A DNA stretch of 64,000 bases from Actinokineospora diospyrosa (GTDB lineage: Bacteria > Actinomycetota > Actinomycetes > Mycobacteriales > Pseudonocardiaceae). This document shows, one piece after another, positions 11,687 to 19,656 of this stretch. The translations under genes and the position numbers were made by a program. The DNA is taken from contig NZ_JAMTCO010000002.1 in NCBI RefSeq assembly GCF_024171925.1, positions 399,041 through 463,040 on the forward strand. Reading direction: 5' to 3'. Each line of letters opens with the position of its first letter. The stretch's first letter is position 1. The notes beneath the pieces were generated by a model. That model did not search any database and was not told the DNA's origin. It saw nothing but the letters and a program-made list of their open reading frames with translations.

Positions 11687-12690
11687 CAGCTCCCAAGCTC
11701 GGCTTTGGTGGAGAACTCGTGGCGGAAGCGGTGGAACCCGGCTTCCAGTTCGGCGAACTCGGTGTCCGACAGCGCGGAGCCGGTGATCGCGCCGACGTGC
11801 TCGCGGAACTCGGCGCGGCTGGTGTCGGGGGTGAGGGTGAAGCGGTGCGCGTCGCGGGCGGCGTGCACCCTGGCGAACTCGGCGCGCTGCATGTCGTAGA
11901 TGAAGGACCCCTCGGAGAAGCGCAGCGTGCGCGGGTACAGCGACGGCGCGCCCGCGACCGCGCTGTAGAGGGTGATCCACACGCAGTCGTCGAACAGCTC
12001 CACCCGGTCCAGCGGCGGGTCGGCGATGACGGTGACGTCGATGCCCGCGCAGCGCCCGCGCGCCAGGTACAGCCCCACCAGGCCGATCCGGATCTCCTGG
12101 TGCAGGGTCCGCTGGATCTCCTCGTAGTCCGCGCTCGCGCCCTGGTGGCGGGCCAGGTGCCGGGCCCGGCCGCTGATCGCGCCGCGCTCGCGCGGGTCGG
12201 CCAGCACCGCGCGCACCTCCCACTGGGCGGGGGAGAGCAGCATCCTGGCCGCGGCGTAGCGGCCGGAGAAGCCGCGGAACCACAGCTGCCTGGTCTGCCG
12301 CAGGTCCGACATGATCAGCGCGTTGAACGCGGGATCGGGCTCGGTGCTCGCCTCGAACACGTGCGTGGGGAAGAACTCCTGGTTCAGCGACCGGTACTCC
12401 GCGGACAGCTCGCGCAGGGCCTTGCGGCTCTCCTCGATCACCGGGGTGACCATGGCGCGCTGGGCGGCGGAGGCGGTGATCAGGGTCTGGCCGAAGCCGA
12501 CCACCGAGGAGACCAGGGTTCCGGTGCCCAGGGCGGTGAGCAGGTTCTTGGCCAGGCCGGGGTCTAGCTCGCTGGACACCCACATCGATAGCCCGGACAC
12601 GACGAGCAGCACGAGCAGCAGCAGGCCGGTGCGGGTCCAGAACAGGTCCTGGATGGGATGGGTGCGGATGCCCTTGGCGTCCGCGGGCAC
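11686..12690 (-). CDS. uncharacterised two-TM protein with PLD-like cytoplasmic domain
   Basis: A 334-residue protein with two predicted membrane helices at about residues 21-40 and 52-75, then a soluble domain. The pattern 'VRAVLADPRERG', an Arg/His-rich helix, 'IDVTVIADPP', 'DDCVWITLYS' and 'GSFIYDMQRAEFARV' resembles widespread phospholipase-D-like domains that have lost the HKD residues; no HxK motif is visible. This points to a sensor or effector rather than a lipase, by inference. The GTG start has AGGAGGTGA just upstream. It is coupled to the cupin-like gene by a 1-nt overlap. Confidence 0.55.
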   Translation of the reverse strand: MPADAKGIRTHPIQDLFWTRTGLLLLVLLVVSGLSMWVSSELDPGLAKNLLTALGTGTLVSSVVGFGQTLITASAAQRAMVTPVIEESRKALRELSAEYRSLNQEFFPTHVFEASTEPDPAFNALIMSDLRQTRQLWFRGFSGRYAAARMLLSPAQWEVRAVLADPRERGAISGRARHLARHQGASADYEEIQRTLHQEIRIGLVGLYLARGRCAGIDVTVIADPPLDRVELFDDCVWITLYSAVAGAPSLYPRTLRFSEGSFIYDMQRAEFARVHAARDAHRFTLTPDTSRAEFREHVGAITGSALSDTEFAELEAGFHRFRHEFSTKAELGS

Positions 12691-12834
12691 GGCAGGTCAC
12701 CTCCTAGGCGTACCCGCACGGCCGCGATGGGTATCCGAACGGGCGCTCACGGTCACTTTACGCCTACCGGCCGGTAAGTGGATTGCGAACATCGGGTGAG
12801 GGAGGTGCCTCGCGCCGGGTGCGCCAGCCCCACC

Positions 12835-12840
12835 TAAGCT
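12835..12840 (+). promoter_or_regulatory. -10 box TAAGCT, probable leaderless transcript of the FKBP gene
   Basis: TAAGCT ends seven bases before the ATG at 12848, the spacing that puts transcription start at the start codon. No ribosome-binding site is seen between them. Confidence 0.5.
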
Positions 12841-12847
12841 GCCGGCC

Positions 12848-13456
12848 ATGCGCAACGTCGGCAAGTTCATGATCGCGGTAGCCGTGGGGGTCAGCCTCAC
12901 CGCCTGCGCCAACTCCGAGCAGGCCTCGACCCAGGGCCCCGGTGACGCCACTGTGAGCGCCAAAGCGCGCCCCACCAGCAGCAGCGCCGCACCCACCACC
13001 ACGGTCGCCCCCTCGGCGACCCAGCCCCAGGGTGGCGGCGGCCAGGAGTGCTCGGTCGACGACGTGCTGGTCGAGGGTGCCGCTGGCAGCAAGCCGAAGA
13101 TCACCATCCCGCCCGCGTGCGGGGCACCCAAGGGCCTGCAGAGCAAGGACCTCATCGAGGGCACCGGCCCGGACGTCAAGGCCGGGGTCACCCTCGACAC
13201 CCACTACGTGCTGGTGGCCTGGTCGGACAAGCAGCAGAAGGACTCCTCGTGGGACCGCGGTGAGCCGTACCCGCTGGAGAACGTGGGCAAGGCCCAGGTC
13301 ATCGACGGCTGGAACGAGGGCCTGCTCGGGATGAAGCAGGGTGGCCGCAGGCTGCTCATCGTCCCGCCGGAGAAGGGCTACGGCGCGCAGGGCAACTCCG
13401 GCATCGTGCCCAACGAGACCCTGGTGTTCGTCATCGACGCGGTGAAGGTCTCCTGA
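12848..13456 (+). CDS. FKBP-type peptidyl-prolyl isomerase lipoprotein
   Basis: A 202-residue exported protein. The signal peptide ends in a lipobox, 'LTAC' with Cys20, so it should be lipid-anchored outside the membrane. A Ser/Thr/Pro linker (about 21-65) leads to an FKBP domain from about residue 95: 'VTLDTHYVLVAW', 'VIDGWNEGLLGMKQGGRRLLIVPPEKGYG' and 'NETLVFVIDAVKV' are the usual core. The family isomerises Xaa-Pro bonds and helps fold secreted proteins. It is divergent from the two-TM gene and ends before a strong hairpin. Confidence 0.9.
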   Translation: MRNVGKFMIAVAVGVSLTACANSEQASTQGPGDATVSAKARPTSSSAAPTTTVAPSATQPQGGGGQECSVDDVLVEGAAGSKPKITIPPACGAPKGLQSKDLIEGTGPDVKAGVTLDTHYVLVAWSDKQQKDSSWDRGEPYPLENVGKAQVIDGWNEGLLGMKQGGRRLLIVPPEKGYGAQGNSGIVPNETLVFVIDAVKVS

Positions 13457-13472
13457 CAACTCGACTTCCCCA

Positions 13473-13499
13473 GGGGCGCGCCCGATCCGGGCGCGCCCC
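13473..13499. terminator. terminator hairpin
   Basis: A perfect 12-bp GC stem (GGGGCGCGCCCG, 13473-13484, against 13488-13499) with a 3-base loop, between the convergent ends of the FKBP and MMPL genes. Confidence 0.75.
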
Positions 13500-13516
13500 T
13501 CGTGCTTTCCTGGCCG

Positions 13517-15565
13517 CTAGCCCACCTTGCTAGGCCACCAGATCTTGCGTCCTATGTCGACGGTCAGCGCGGGCACCAGCAGCGACCGCACCAGCAGCGT
13601 GTCGAGCAGGACCCCGAAGGCGACCAGGAACGCGATCTGCGCCAGGAACAGGATCGGCAGCACCGCGAGCGCGGCGAAGGTGGCCGCCAGCACCACCCCC
13701 GCCGAGGTGATCACGCCGCCGGTGACGGTGAGCCCGCGCAACGCGCCGTCGCGGGTGCCGTGCGCCAGCGCCTCCTCGCGGACCCGGGTCATCAGGAAGA
13801 TGTTGTAGTCGATGCCCAGGGCCACCAGGAACACGAACGCGAACAGCGGCACGCTCGGGTCCGCGCCGGGGAAGTCGAACAGGTTGTTGAACACCAGCGC
13901 GCTCACCCCCAGCGTCGCGGCGAACGAGAGCACCACGGTGGCGATCAGCAGCAGCGGGGCCAGCAGCGCGCGCAGCAGCAGCGCCAGGATGGCGAAGATC
14001 ACCGCGAGCACCACCGGGATGATGATCTTGCGGTCGTGCAGCGAGCTGGTGCGCACGTCGAGCTGGCTGGCGCTCGGCCCGCCGACCAGGGTGCCGCCGA
14101 CCCCGTGGGTCCGCTCGCGCAGCCGCTGCACGGTGTCGAGCGCGGTGGGGCTGTCGGCCGCGTCCTTGAGCAGCGCGGTGATCTCGATCCGGCCGTCCAC
14201 GATGCGGGCCGTGCGCGGTCCCGCGTCGGCCACCCCCTCGGTGCCCTTGGCCAGCCGCACGACCTCCTCCGCCGAGTCCGCCGCGGTGATCAGGATGGCG
14301 GGGGAGCCGGTGCCCGCCGGGAAGTGGCGGGCCAGCACCTGCTGACCGGTCACCGAGTCGACCTCGGTGAGGAACAGCTCGCTCTGCGCCACCCCCTCGG
14401 AGCGCAGCTGCGGCAGGAACCCGACGCCGATCGCGAGCAGCAGCGTGCTCAGCAGCCAGACCGCGCGCGGGCGCCTGCCGACCAGACCGGCGACCTTCGG
14501 CCACACCCCGCGCTCGGGCTGCTCCTCGTCGGCCGTCCCGTACCGGGGGCGCGACGGCCAGAAAGCGGCCCGCCCCAACAACACCAGCACCGCGGGCAGG
14601 AACGTCAGCGCCGCCGCCAGCGAGGCTGCGATACCGATCGCGGCGACCGGACCCAGGCTCGAGTTGGACCGCAGGTCGGAGATCAGCAGGCAGAGCAACC
14701 CGGCGATCACCGTCCCCGCCGACGCGGCGATCGGCCCCGCCGCCGCCCGCAACGCGGCCTTGGTCGCCGCCACCTTGGACTCGTGGCGGCGCAATTCCTC
14801 GCGCAGGCGGGCGATGAGCAGCAGCGCGTAATCGGTGGCCGCGCCGAAAACCAGGATGAACAGGATGCCCTGGCTCTGCCCGTTGAGCGTCAGCACCTCG
14901 GCCTTGGCCAGCGCGTACACGACCGCCACCGCCAGGCACAGCGCGAGCCCGGCGGTCAGCAGCACCACGAACGGCAGCAGCGGACTGCGGTAGACCACCA
15001 CCAGGATCAGCGCGACGACCGCCGCGGTCACCCCGAGCAGCAGCCCGTCGATCCCGCCGAAGGCCGCCGTGAAGTCCGCGATCAGGCCCCCGGGACCGGT
15101 CACGTGCGCGGCCAGCCCGGCGGGCAACCCGGCGAGCTCCGCCCGGATGTCGGCGACCACCTCGCGCGGCTTCTCCCCGCCGGTCGGCAGCAGCGCGACC
15201 GACTGGGCGGCGTCCTTGTCCTGTGTGGAGAGCTTCAGCGGGGTCACCGGGCCGACCCCGGGCACCTTCGCCACCTCGGCGAGCGCGGCCGTGATGGCCC
15301 GCTGGTCCTCGCCGGTCAGCCCGCCGGGGCGTTCGAACACCAGCACCGCGGGCAGCGAGCTCTGCTCGGCGAACCCCTTCTGCAGCTCGGCCACCCTGGT
15401 CGACTCCGCCGACTCGGGCAGGAAGGCGGCGTTGTCGTTGCGCTGGACGGTGCTCAGCTGCCCCTGCAGGGGCCCGCCTATCCCGCCGACCACCAACCAG
15501 GCGACGATGAGCAGGGCGGGCAGGATCCAGCGCGCCGCCGTGGCGCGGGTACGGTTGTCTGTCAT
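13517..15565 (-). CDS. MMPL-family RND transporter
   Basis: A 682-residue RND-type exporter with two repeats, each one membrane helix, a large extracellular loop and five further helices. The first helix is near residues 14-34; the second block of helices near 170-330 contains 'FGAATDYALLLIARLREE' and the third block near 520-660 contains 'LVALGIDYNIFLMTRVREE', the paired acidic/Tyr motifs of the proton pathway. MmpL proteins export lipids or drugs; the substrate is not evident. The ATG at 15565 has AGGGA just upstream. It diverges from a marR gene with a palindromic operator between them. Confidence 0.9.
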   Translation of the reverse strand: MTDNRTRATAARWILPALLIVAWLVVGGIGGPLQGQLSTVQRNDNAAFLPESAESTRVAELQKGFAEQSSLPAVLVFERPGGLTGEDQRAITAALAEVAKVPGVGPVTPLKLSTQDKDAAQSVALLPTGGEKPREVVADIRAELAGLPAGLAAHVTGPGGLIADFTAAFGGIDGLLLGVTAAVVALILVVVYRSPLLPFVVLLTAGLALCLAVAVVYALAKAEVLTLNGQSQGILFILVFGAATDYALLLIARLREELRRHESKVAATKAALRAAAGPIAASAGTVIAGLLCLLISDLRSNSSLGPVAAIGIAASLAAALTFLPAVLVLLGRAAFWPSRPRYGTADEEQPERGVWPKVAGLVGRRPRAVWLLSTLLLAIGVGFLPQLRSEGVAQSELFLTEVDSVTGQQVLARHFPAGTGSPAILITAADSAEEVVRLAKGTEGVADAGPRTARIVDGRIEITALLKDAADSPTALDTVQRLRERTHGVGGTLVGGPSASQLDVRTSSLHDRKIIIPVVLAVIFAILALLLRALLAPLLLIATVVLSFAATLGVSALVFNNLFDFPGADPSVPLFAFVFLVALGIDYNIFLMTRVREEALAHGTRDGALRGLTVTGGVITSAGVVLAATFAALAVLPILFLAQIAFLVAFGVLLDTLLVRSLLVPALTVDIGRKIWWPSKVG

Positions 15566-15609
15566 CGCGTCCCTAGTTACGGGTACCGGAGTGGGGTCGC
15601 GACACATGA

Positions 15610-15629
15610 TTGTTCAGCACGCTGAACAA
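15610..15629. promoter_or_regulatory. MarR-type operator palindrome
   Basis: Perfect 9-bp inverted repeat TTGTTCAGC / GCTGAACAA with a 2-base centre, midway in the 102-base gap between divergent MMPL and marR starts. The size and symmetry are those of MarR-family binding sites, so one regulator dimer could control both genes. Confidence 0.75.
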
Positions 15630-15667
15630 CGCAACTCGGGTGGTCAGACCCGCTGAGGAGGATGGAC

Positions 15668-16111
15668 ATGCCCGACCCGGTGGCCTCCTGGCCGACCGGC
15701 CGCCTGCTCTCGGTCGCGGCGCGGTTGGTCGAGCACTCCTGGCAGGAGTTCCTCGCCACCCGGGGCCTCACCCACGCCGGGCTGATCGCGCTGCACCTGC
15801 TGCTGGACGGCCCGCGCACCCAGCGGGCACTCGCGCACGGCGCGAAGGTCACCGACCAGACGATGAGCCGAACGGTGGAGCGGTTGCACCGCGCTGGGTT
15901 CGTCGAGCGCGGCACGGATCCGTCGGACCGGCGCCGGACGCTGGTCACGCTGACGGAAGCCGGGCGGGGCGTGCACGGGGAGGCGTTGCGGGCGGAGCGG
16001 GAAGCGCCGGGGGTGTTGGGGGCGGTGCGGGATTACGAGGGGTTCCGGTTGCAGTTGGTGGAACTGGTGACGACGTTGGGGATCGACCGGGCGGTACGAC
16101 CCGAGCGGTGA
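15668..16111 (+). CDS. MarR-family transcriptional regulator
   Basis: A 147-residue winged-helix regulator. The recognition region 'TQRALAHGAKVTDQTMSRTVERLHRAGFVER' is followed by the wing 'DPSDRRRTLVTLTEAG', the MarR signature. The second of two ATGs is taken as the start because GAGGAGG at 15655-15661 is six bases before it and touches the first. It probably represses itself and the divergent MMPL exporter; the inducer is unknown. Confidence 0.9.
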   Translation: MPDPVASWPTGRLLSVAARLVEHSWQEFLATRGLTHAGLIALHLLLDGPRTQRALAHGAKVTDQTMSRTVERLHRAGFVERGTDPSDRRRTLVTLTEAGRGVHGEALRAEREAPGVLGAVRDYEGFRLQLVELVTTLGIDRAVRPER

Positions 16112-16254
16112 GCTTGGTCCCCCGGAGCGGGCGATCGTGGACTGCGACACCGCTGGCGACCAGTTGGGTGGGCTAGCAGTGCAGCCAAGGGCGAGCGGGG
16201 TTCTGGGGCGAGCCGGTAGTCGAGGGGTGGTCACGACTCTCAGTGACGCGGGCC

Positions 16255-16260
16255 TACCAT
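16255..16260 (+). promoter_or_regulatory. -10 box TACCAT, probable leaderless ctaA transcript
   Basis: TACCAT ends six bases before the GTG at 16267. There is no Shine-Dalgarno sequence in front of this GTG or of the alternative GTG at 16243. Confidence 0.45.
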
Positions 16261-16266
16261 CGGCGG

Positions 16267-17217
16267 GTGCCGCTGGAGACGCTGAGAGCCCGTATTGACG
16301 CCCTGCCGACCCCGGGGATCCGGTTGCAGCGGGCGGTCGCGATCGCGGTCGTGGTGACGCAGGCGCTGATCGCGGTCACCGGGTCGGTCGTGCGGGTGAC
16401 CGGGTCCGGGCTGGGCTGCACGACGTGGCCGCAGTGCCAGCCGGGAAGTCTGGTGCCGGTGTCGCACCCGGAGTTCGCGGCGCTCAACCAGTGGATCGAG
16501 TTCGGCAACCGGCTGCTGACCGGCGTGGTGGGCATCGCCGCGGTCGCCGCGTTCGCCTTGGCCTACCTGGCCCGGCCCCGGCGGCGGCACTACGTGCGAT
16601 TGGCGCTGGCCATGCCGCTCGGGGTGGTCGTGCAGGCGGTCCTCGGCGGCATCACGGTCCGGCTGGACCTGCTGTGGTGGACCGTCGCGGTGCACTTCAT
16701 GGTGTCGGCGGTGATGATCTGGCTGTCGGTGATGCTGGTCGACGCGGTGGACCCGGAGCCGGAGCCCGGGAGCCTGGTCCCGGCGGCGCTGCCCGGGCTG
16801 CTGACCGGGTCGGTGGTCGTGCTCGTGGGCCTGCTGGTCGCCGGGACGATGGTGACCGGCGCCGGTCCGCACGCGGGCGACCCGGAGACGCCGCGGTTGG
16901 CCCTACCGGTGGAGACGTTGGCGCACGTGCACGCGGCGTTCCTGTTCGTGTACCTGGGGATGGTGCTGGCGGCCGGTGTCCTGCTGCGCACCGGCGGCGT
17001 CGACCGGCGGCTGTGGCGGCGGTACTGGGTGCTGGTCGCCGTCGTGCTGGCGCAGGGCGCGCTCGGGTTCGTGCAGTTCTGGACCGGGGTCCCGGAACTG
17101 CTGGTGTCGCTGCACGTCCTCGGCGCCACCGCCGTGATCGTGGCGACGTCGGCTTTGTGGTGCGGCACCCGGGACCGCGCGCTGGTCGCCGCCCCGGGTG
17201 AGCGCGTGTCCGCCTAG
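16267..17217 (+). CDS. ctaA: haem A synthase
   Basis: A 316-residue eight-helix membrane protein of the CtaA/COX15 family that oxidises haem O to haem A for cytochrome aa3 oxidase. The first extracellular loop carries the cysteine pair 'CTTWPQC' at residues 51-57, and haem-binding His positions appear in 'NQWIEFGNRLLTG', 'TVAVHFMVSA', 'VETLAHVHAAFLF' and 'LLVSLHVLGA'. The GTG at 16267 fits a leaderless start; an upstream GTG at 16243 would add eight residues. The stop overlaps the stop of the convergent small gene by three bases. Confidence 0.92.
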   Translation: MPLETLRARIDALPTPGIRLQRAVAIAVVVTQALIAVTGSVVRVTGSGLGCTTWPQCQPGSLVPVSHPEFAALNQWIEFGNRLLTGVVGIAAVAAFALAYLARPRRRHYVRLALAMPLGVVVQAVLGGITVRLDLLWWTVAVHFMVSAVMIWLSVMLVDAVDPEPEPGSLVPAALPGLLTGSVVVLVGLLVAGTMVTGAGPHAGDPETPRLALPVETLAHVHAAFLFVYLGMVLAAGVLLRTGGVDRRLWRRYWVLVAVVLAQGALGFVQFWTGVPELLVSLHVLGATAVIVATSALWCGTRDRALVAAPGERVSA

Positions 17218-17522
17218 CCCCGGGCCCTGGCCGCCATCTTGGCCCGGTGACCGGCGCCGATGCGGGTGGCCGCCACGGTCTCGCGGTCCCACTCGGTCTG
17301 CTCCAAGCCCTCGACCTGCTCGACCAAGGCCGCGCCGACCTCGGTGCTGGGGACGACCACGTCCCCCATCGAGCCGTCCTCGCCGACGAGCACCACCCGG
17401 GCCCCCGCCCGACCGATAGCCTCGACCACGGCGCGCGAGGGCTGCCCGTGCGCCGCGACGAAGGCCGTGGCCGCACGCAGCGCGGCGGCCGGGACCTGCG
17501 GGTTCTCCTCAGAGTTCGCCAT
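17214..17522 (-). CDS. small conserved hypothetical protein
   Basis: A 102-residue soluble protein beginning 'MANSEENPQ'. A helix-strand pattern with 'RVVLVGEDGSMGDVVVPSTEVGAALVEQVEGL' and an Arg/Lys-rich C terminus is visible; no catalytic motif is recognised. The start at 17522 is preferred to the longer frame because TAGGCT (17530-17535) lies seven bases upstream, a leaderless arrangement. It converges on ctaA with overlapping stops. I recall similar small genes near ctaA and qor in related actinomycetes, but no function. Confidence 0.6.
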   Translation of the reverse strand: MANSEENPQVPAAALRAATAFVAAHGQPSRAVVEAIGRAGARVVLVGEDGSMGDVVVPSTEVGAALVEQVEGLEQTEWDRETVAATRIGAGHRAKMAARARG

Positions 17523-17529
17523 GGGCAGG

Positions 17530-17535
17530 AGCCTA
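17530..17535 (-). promoter_or_regulatory. -10 box TAGGCT, probable leaderless transcript
   Basis: Read on the minus strand, TAGGCT is separated by seven bases from the ATG at 17520-17522. Confidence 0.45.
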
Positions 17536-17656
17536 GTGGGCCGGGTAGCACACCCGCTGGCGGTGAGCGGGCGCACTCCCGGATGACGGGAGCGGGCGGC
17601 CCGGGCAGGCTCGCGGGTGATAAGACAGGACTCTCGACGCAGTAAGGAGAACGCCC

Positions 17657-18628
17657 GTGCCCCAGGCGATCGTGGTCTCGGTGAACGGTGGACCCGAGGT
17701 ACTCGTGCCCACCGAAGTCCCCTCGCGCGAACCCGGCGCGGGCGAGGTCCTGGTCCGCGTCGCCGCGGCAGGCGTCAACTTCATCGACACCTACCAGCGC
17801 GGCGGCGTCTACAAGGTCCCGCTGCCGTTCACCCCCGGCCTGGAGGGCGCGGGCACCGTCGAGGCCGTCGGCCCGGAGGTCACCACCCTCGCCGTCGGCG
17901 ACCGCGTCGCCTGGGCCCAGTCGATCGGCAGCTACGCCGACCAGGTCATCGTCCCAGCCGCGTGGGCGGTCCCCGTCCCCGCCGCCGTGACCGACGAAAC
18001 CGCGGCGGCCACCCTCCTGCAGGGCCTCACCGCCCACTACCTCGTGACCTCCACCCACCCCGTCCGCGAAGGCGACACGGTCTTGGTGCACGCCGCGGCA
18101 GGCGGCGTCGGTCTGCTCCTGGTCCAACTGGCGAAGTCCCGCGGCGCCCGGGTGATCGGCACGGTGTCCACACCGGACAAGGAACGCCTGGCCCGCGAGG
18201 CAGGCGCCGACGAGGTGATCCGCTACACCGAGGAAGACTTCGTCACCCGCACCAAAGCCCTCACCGACGGCACCGGCGTAGCAGCCGTGTACGACGGCGT
18301 AGGAGCCACCACCTTCGACGGAAGCCTCGCCGTCCTCAAACCCCGAGGCGTCCTAGCCCTCTTCGGCGGCTCCAGCGGCCCCGTACCCCCGGTCGACCCA
18401 CAACGACTGAACGCAGCGGGATCGGTGTTCCTAACCCGACCGACGCTGGCCCACCACCTGGCCACACCGGAGGAAAACCGGTGGCGAGTGGACGAGGTAT
18501 TCGGGGCAGTAGCCAGCGGTGATCTGCGAGTGAGCATCACCGGCCGCTACGCCCTATCAGACGCTCGGCAGGCGCATGAGGACCTGGAAAGCCGGAAGAC
18601 CACAGGAAAGCTCCTCCTACTTCCCTAG
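17657..18628 (+). CDS. qor: NADPH:quinone oxidoreductase, zinc-free MDR family
   Basis: A 323-residue medium-chain reductase of the quinone oxidoreductase group. The N-terminal GroES-like fold has 'AAGVNFIDTYQRGGVYKVPLPFTPGLEGAGTV' near 36-67, the nucleotide site 'HAAAGGVGLLLVQLAK' is near 150, and no zinc-ligand cysteines are present. The family transfers electrons from NADPH to quinones. GTG start with AAGGAGA six bases upstream. It lies downstream of ctaA as in mycobacteria. The following 1 kb is a repeat region. Confidence 0.9.
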   Translation: MPQAIVVSVNGGPEVLVPTEVPSREPGAGEVLVRVAAAGVNFIDTYQRGGVYKVPLPFTPGLEGAGTVEAVGPEVTTLAVGDRVAWAQSIGSYADQVIVPAAWAVPVPAAVTDETAAATLLQGLTAHYLVTSTHPVREGDTVLVHAAAGGVGLLLVQLAKSRGARVIGTVSTPDKERLAREAGADEVIRYTEEDFVTRTKALTDGTGVAAVYDGVGATTFDGSLAVLKPRGVLALFGGSSGPVPPVDPQRLNAAGSVFLTRPTLAHHLATPEENRWRVDEVFGAVASGDLRVSITGRYALSDARQAHEDLESRKTTGKLLLLP

Positions 18629-18667
18629 CCCTTACCCGCCGCTGGATCCCCCAGCTCCACCCCCCGG

Positions 18668-18783
18668 GCAAGATCATCTGCCGCAAGAGCCCCCGATATA
18701 CAGCCTATTGACGGATCCCGACAGATCCGGGGCAGCGATCAGGGCCTGTGGACAACAGAACACGTTGTGGACAACCACCCGCC
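18668..18783 (+). repeat. DnaA-box repeat unit (composite A, one copy)
   Basis: One copy of the ~124-bp unit: AAGATCATCTGCC, then CCCCCGATATACAGCCTA, then two identical nonamers TGTGGACAA at 18747-18755 and 18766-18774, start-to-start 19 bases, same orientation. The nonamer is the reverse complement of TTGTCCACA, the consensus DnaA box of high-GC actinomycetes. It directly precedes the 69-bp array. Confidence 0.75.
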
Positions 18784-18799
18784 GACCCACCCGGCCCGG

Positions 18800-19080
18800 C
18801 GGTGCCAACCCGCCCCCCGTCAGGCTCGCCCCAACCCACAGCGCCAGCCCGTGGACACTCGGAAGCTGGCGGTGCCAACCTGCCCCCCGTCAGGTCCGCC
18901 CCGACCCACAGTGCCAGCCCCTCGACAGTCGGACCCGCCGGTGCCAACCCGGCTGCCGTCAGGTCCGCCTCAGCCCACCTTCCCAGCCCGTGGACAGTCG
19001 GAAGGTCCGGTGCCATCCCAGCCCGCTCTCGGCTGCCCTGCCAACCCAGCCCGGCGGCCGTCGGAGTCGCTGGTGCCAAG
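18800..19080 (+). repeat. tandem ~69-bp repeat array (composite A)
   Basis: About 4.2 imperfect units starting at 18800, 18870, 18939 and 19008, with spacing 70, 69, 69 and a final 63 bases. Each has GGTGCCAACC, CGTCAGGTCCGCCC and GTGGACAGTCGG-type segments. The last, shorter unit next to the hairpin carries CGCTCTCGGCTGCCCTGCCA, found in the same place in the other two composites. Unit lengths break any reading frame and there is no start site. Confidence 0.8.
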
Positions 19081-19081
19081 T

Positions 19082-19226
19082 GCTCGATGGGGTGGACCTG
19101 TTTTGCGTGGGGGGACGGCACCCGTAGCGTTGTTCACGCGGCAGGGCCTGCTTTTGGGCCCCTGCTTTGCGGTTCTGCCACGGGTGTCGTAGGGGCCCCG
19201 CGCAAAACAGGTCCACCCCATCGAGC
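19082..19226. repeat. 145-bp structured hairpin element (composite A)
   Basis: Perfect 26-bp inverted repeats at 19082-19107 and 19201-19226 enclose an inner arm, ACGGCACCCGT (19115-19125) against ACGGGTGTCGT (19180-19190), and a GC-rich terminal hairpin near 19144-19165. Related copies are at 44217-44360 and 53351-53497. It lies between convergent qor and the ABC permease gene. It could be a structured RNA, a large terminator or a miniature mobile element; no flanking target duplication is seen. Confidence 0.75.
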
Positions 19227-19257
19227 AAAGCTCGAAAATCGCGGATCGGGCCCGATG

Positions 19258-19314
19258 TTGCCGCCAGGCAACGAGGCGTCCGATCCCGGGGTCGCCGAGC
19301 TCGCCGCCAGGCGA
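19258..19314 (+). repeat. twin REP-like mini-hairpins (composite A)
   Basis: Two 14-base hairpins with the same GCCA loop: TTGCC/GGCAA at 19258-19271 and TCGCC/GGCGA at 19301-19314, each followed by CGAGGC. The stems differ by a compensatory base-pair change. Confidence 0.65.
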
Positions 19315-19326
19315 CGAGGCCGACCG

Positions 19327-19656
19327 TTCTGGGTCGCGATGCCGCAGGCGAGCCCCCGACCCACCACCCGAGCCCTATCGCGCCCCGCCCCCCACCGATG
19401 CCCAATCGGCGAAAGTGTGGGCATGCTCGCGAAAGGACCCCACGCAGTGATCACGGCGAACTACACTCCGTCGCGGAAGGTGGACTCCCCCACCGCCTTC
19501 CCGGCTGCCGTCGGACCGGTTAATCCCCCACGACCGTCCGGCGGCAGCCACCCCCGCCCGCGCCAGACGTCGATGGCGGGGGCAGAGCAGGGACCGCGTC
19601 AGACCAGGGACCGCATCAGACGAGCCCCCCGCCAGCCGAGAGGACGAAGGCCAGCG
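19327..19656. other. non-coding tail of composite A
   Basis: No gene is supported here. The first part looks like decayed repeat sequence. A 17-base direct repeat (GGGACCGCGTCAGAC / GGGACCGCATCAGAC type) is at about 19590-19620 next to the permease 3' end. Confidence 0.4.

Noticed and set aside
19082-19226. Insertion sequence or MITE
   Set aside because: There is no transposase and no target duplication, and the flanks are shared between copies, so the hairpin is not an independent insertion on this evidence. A MITE origin remains possible.
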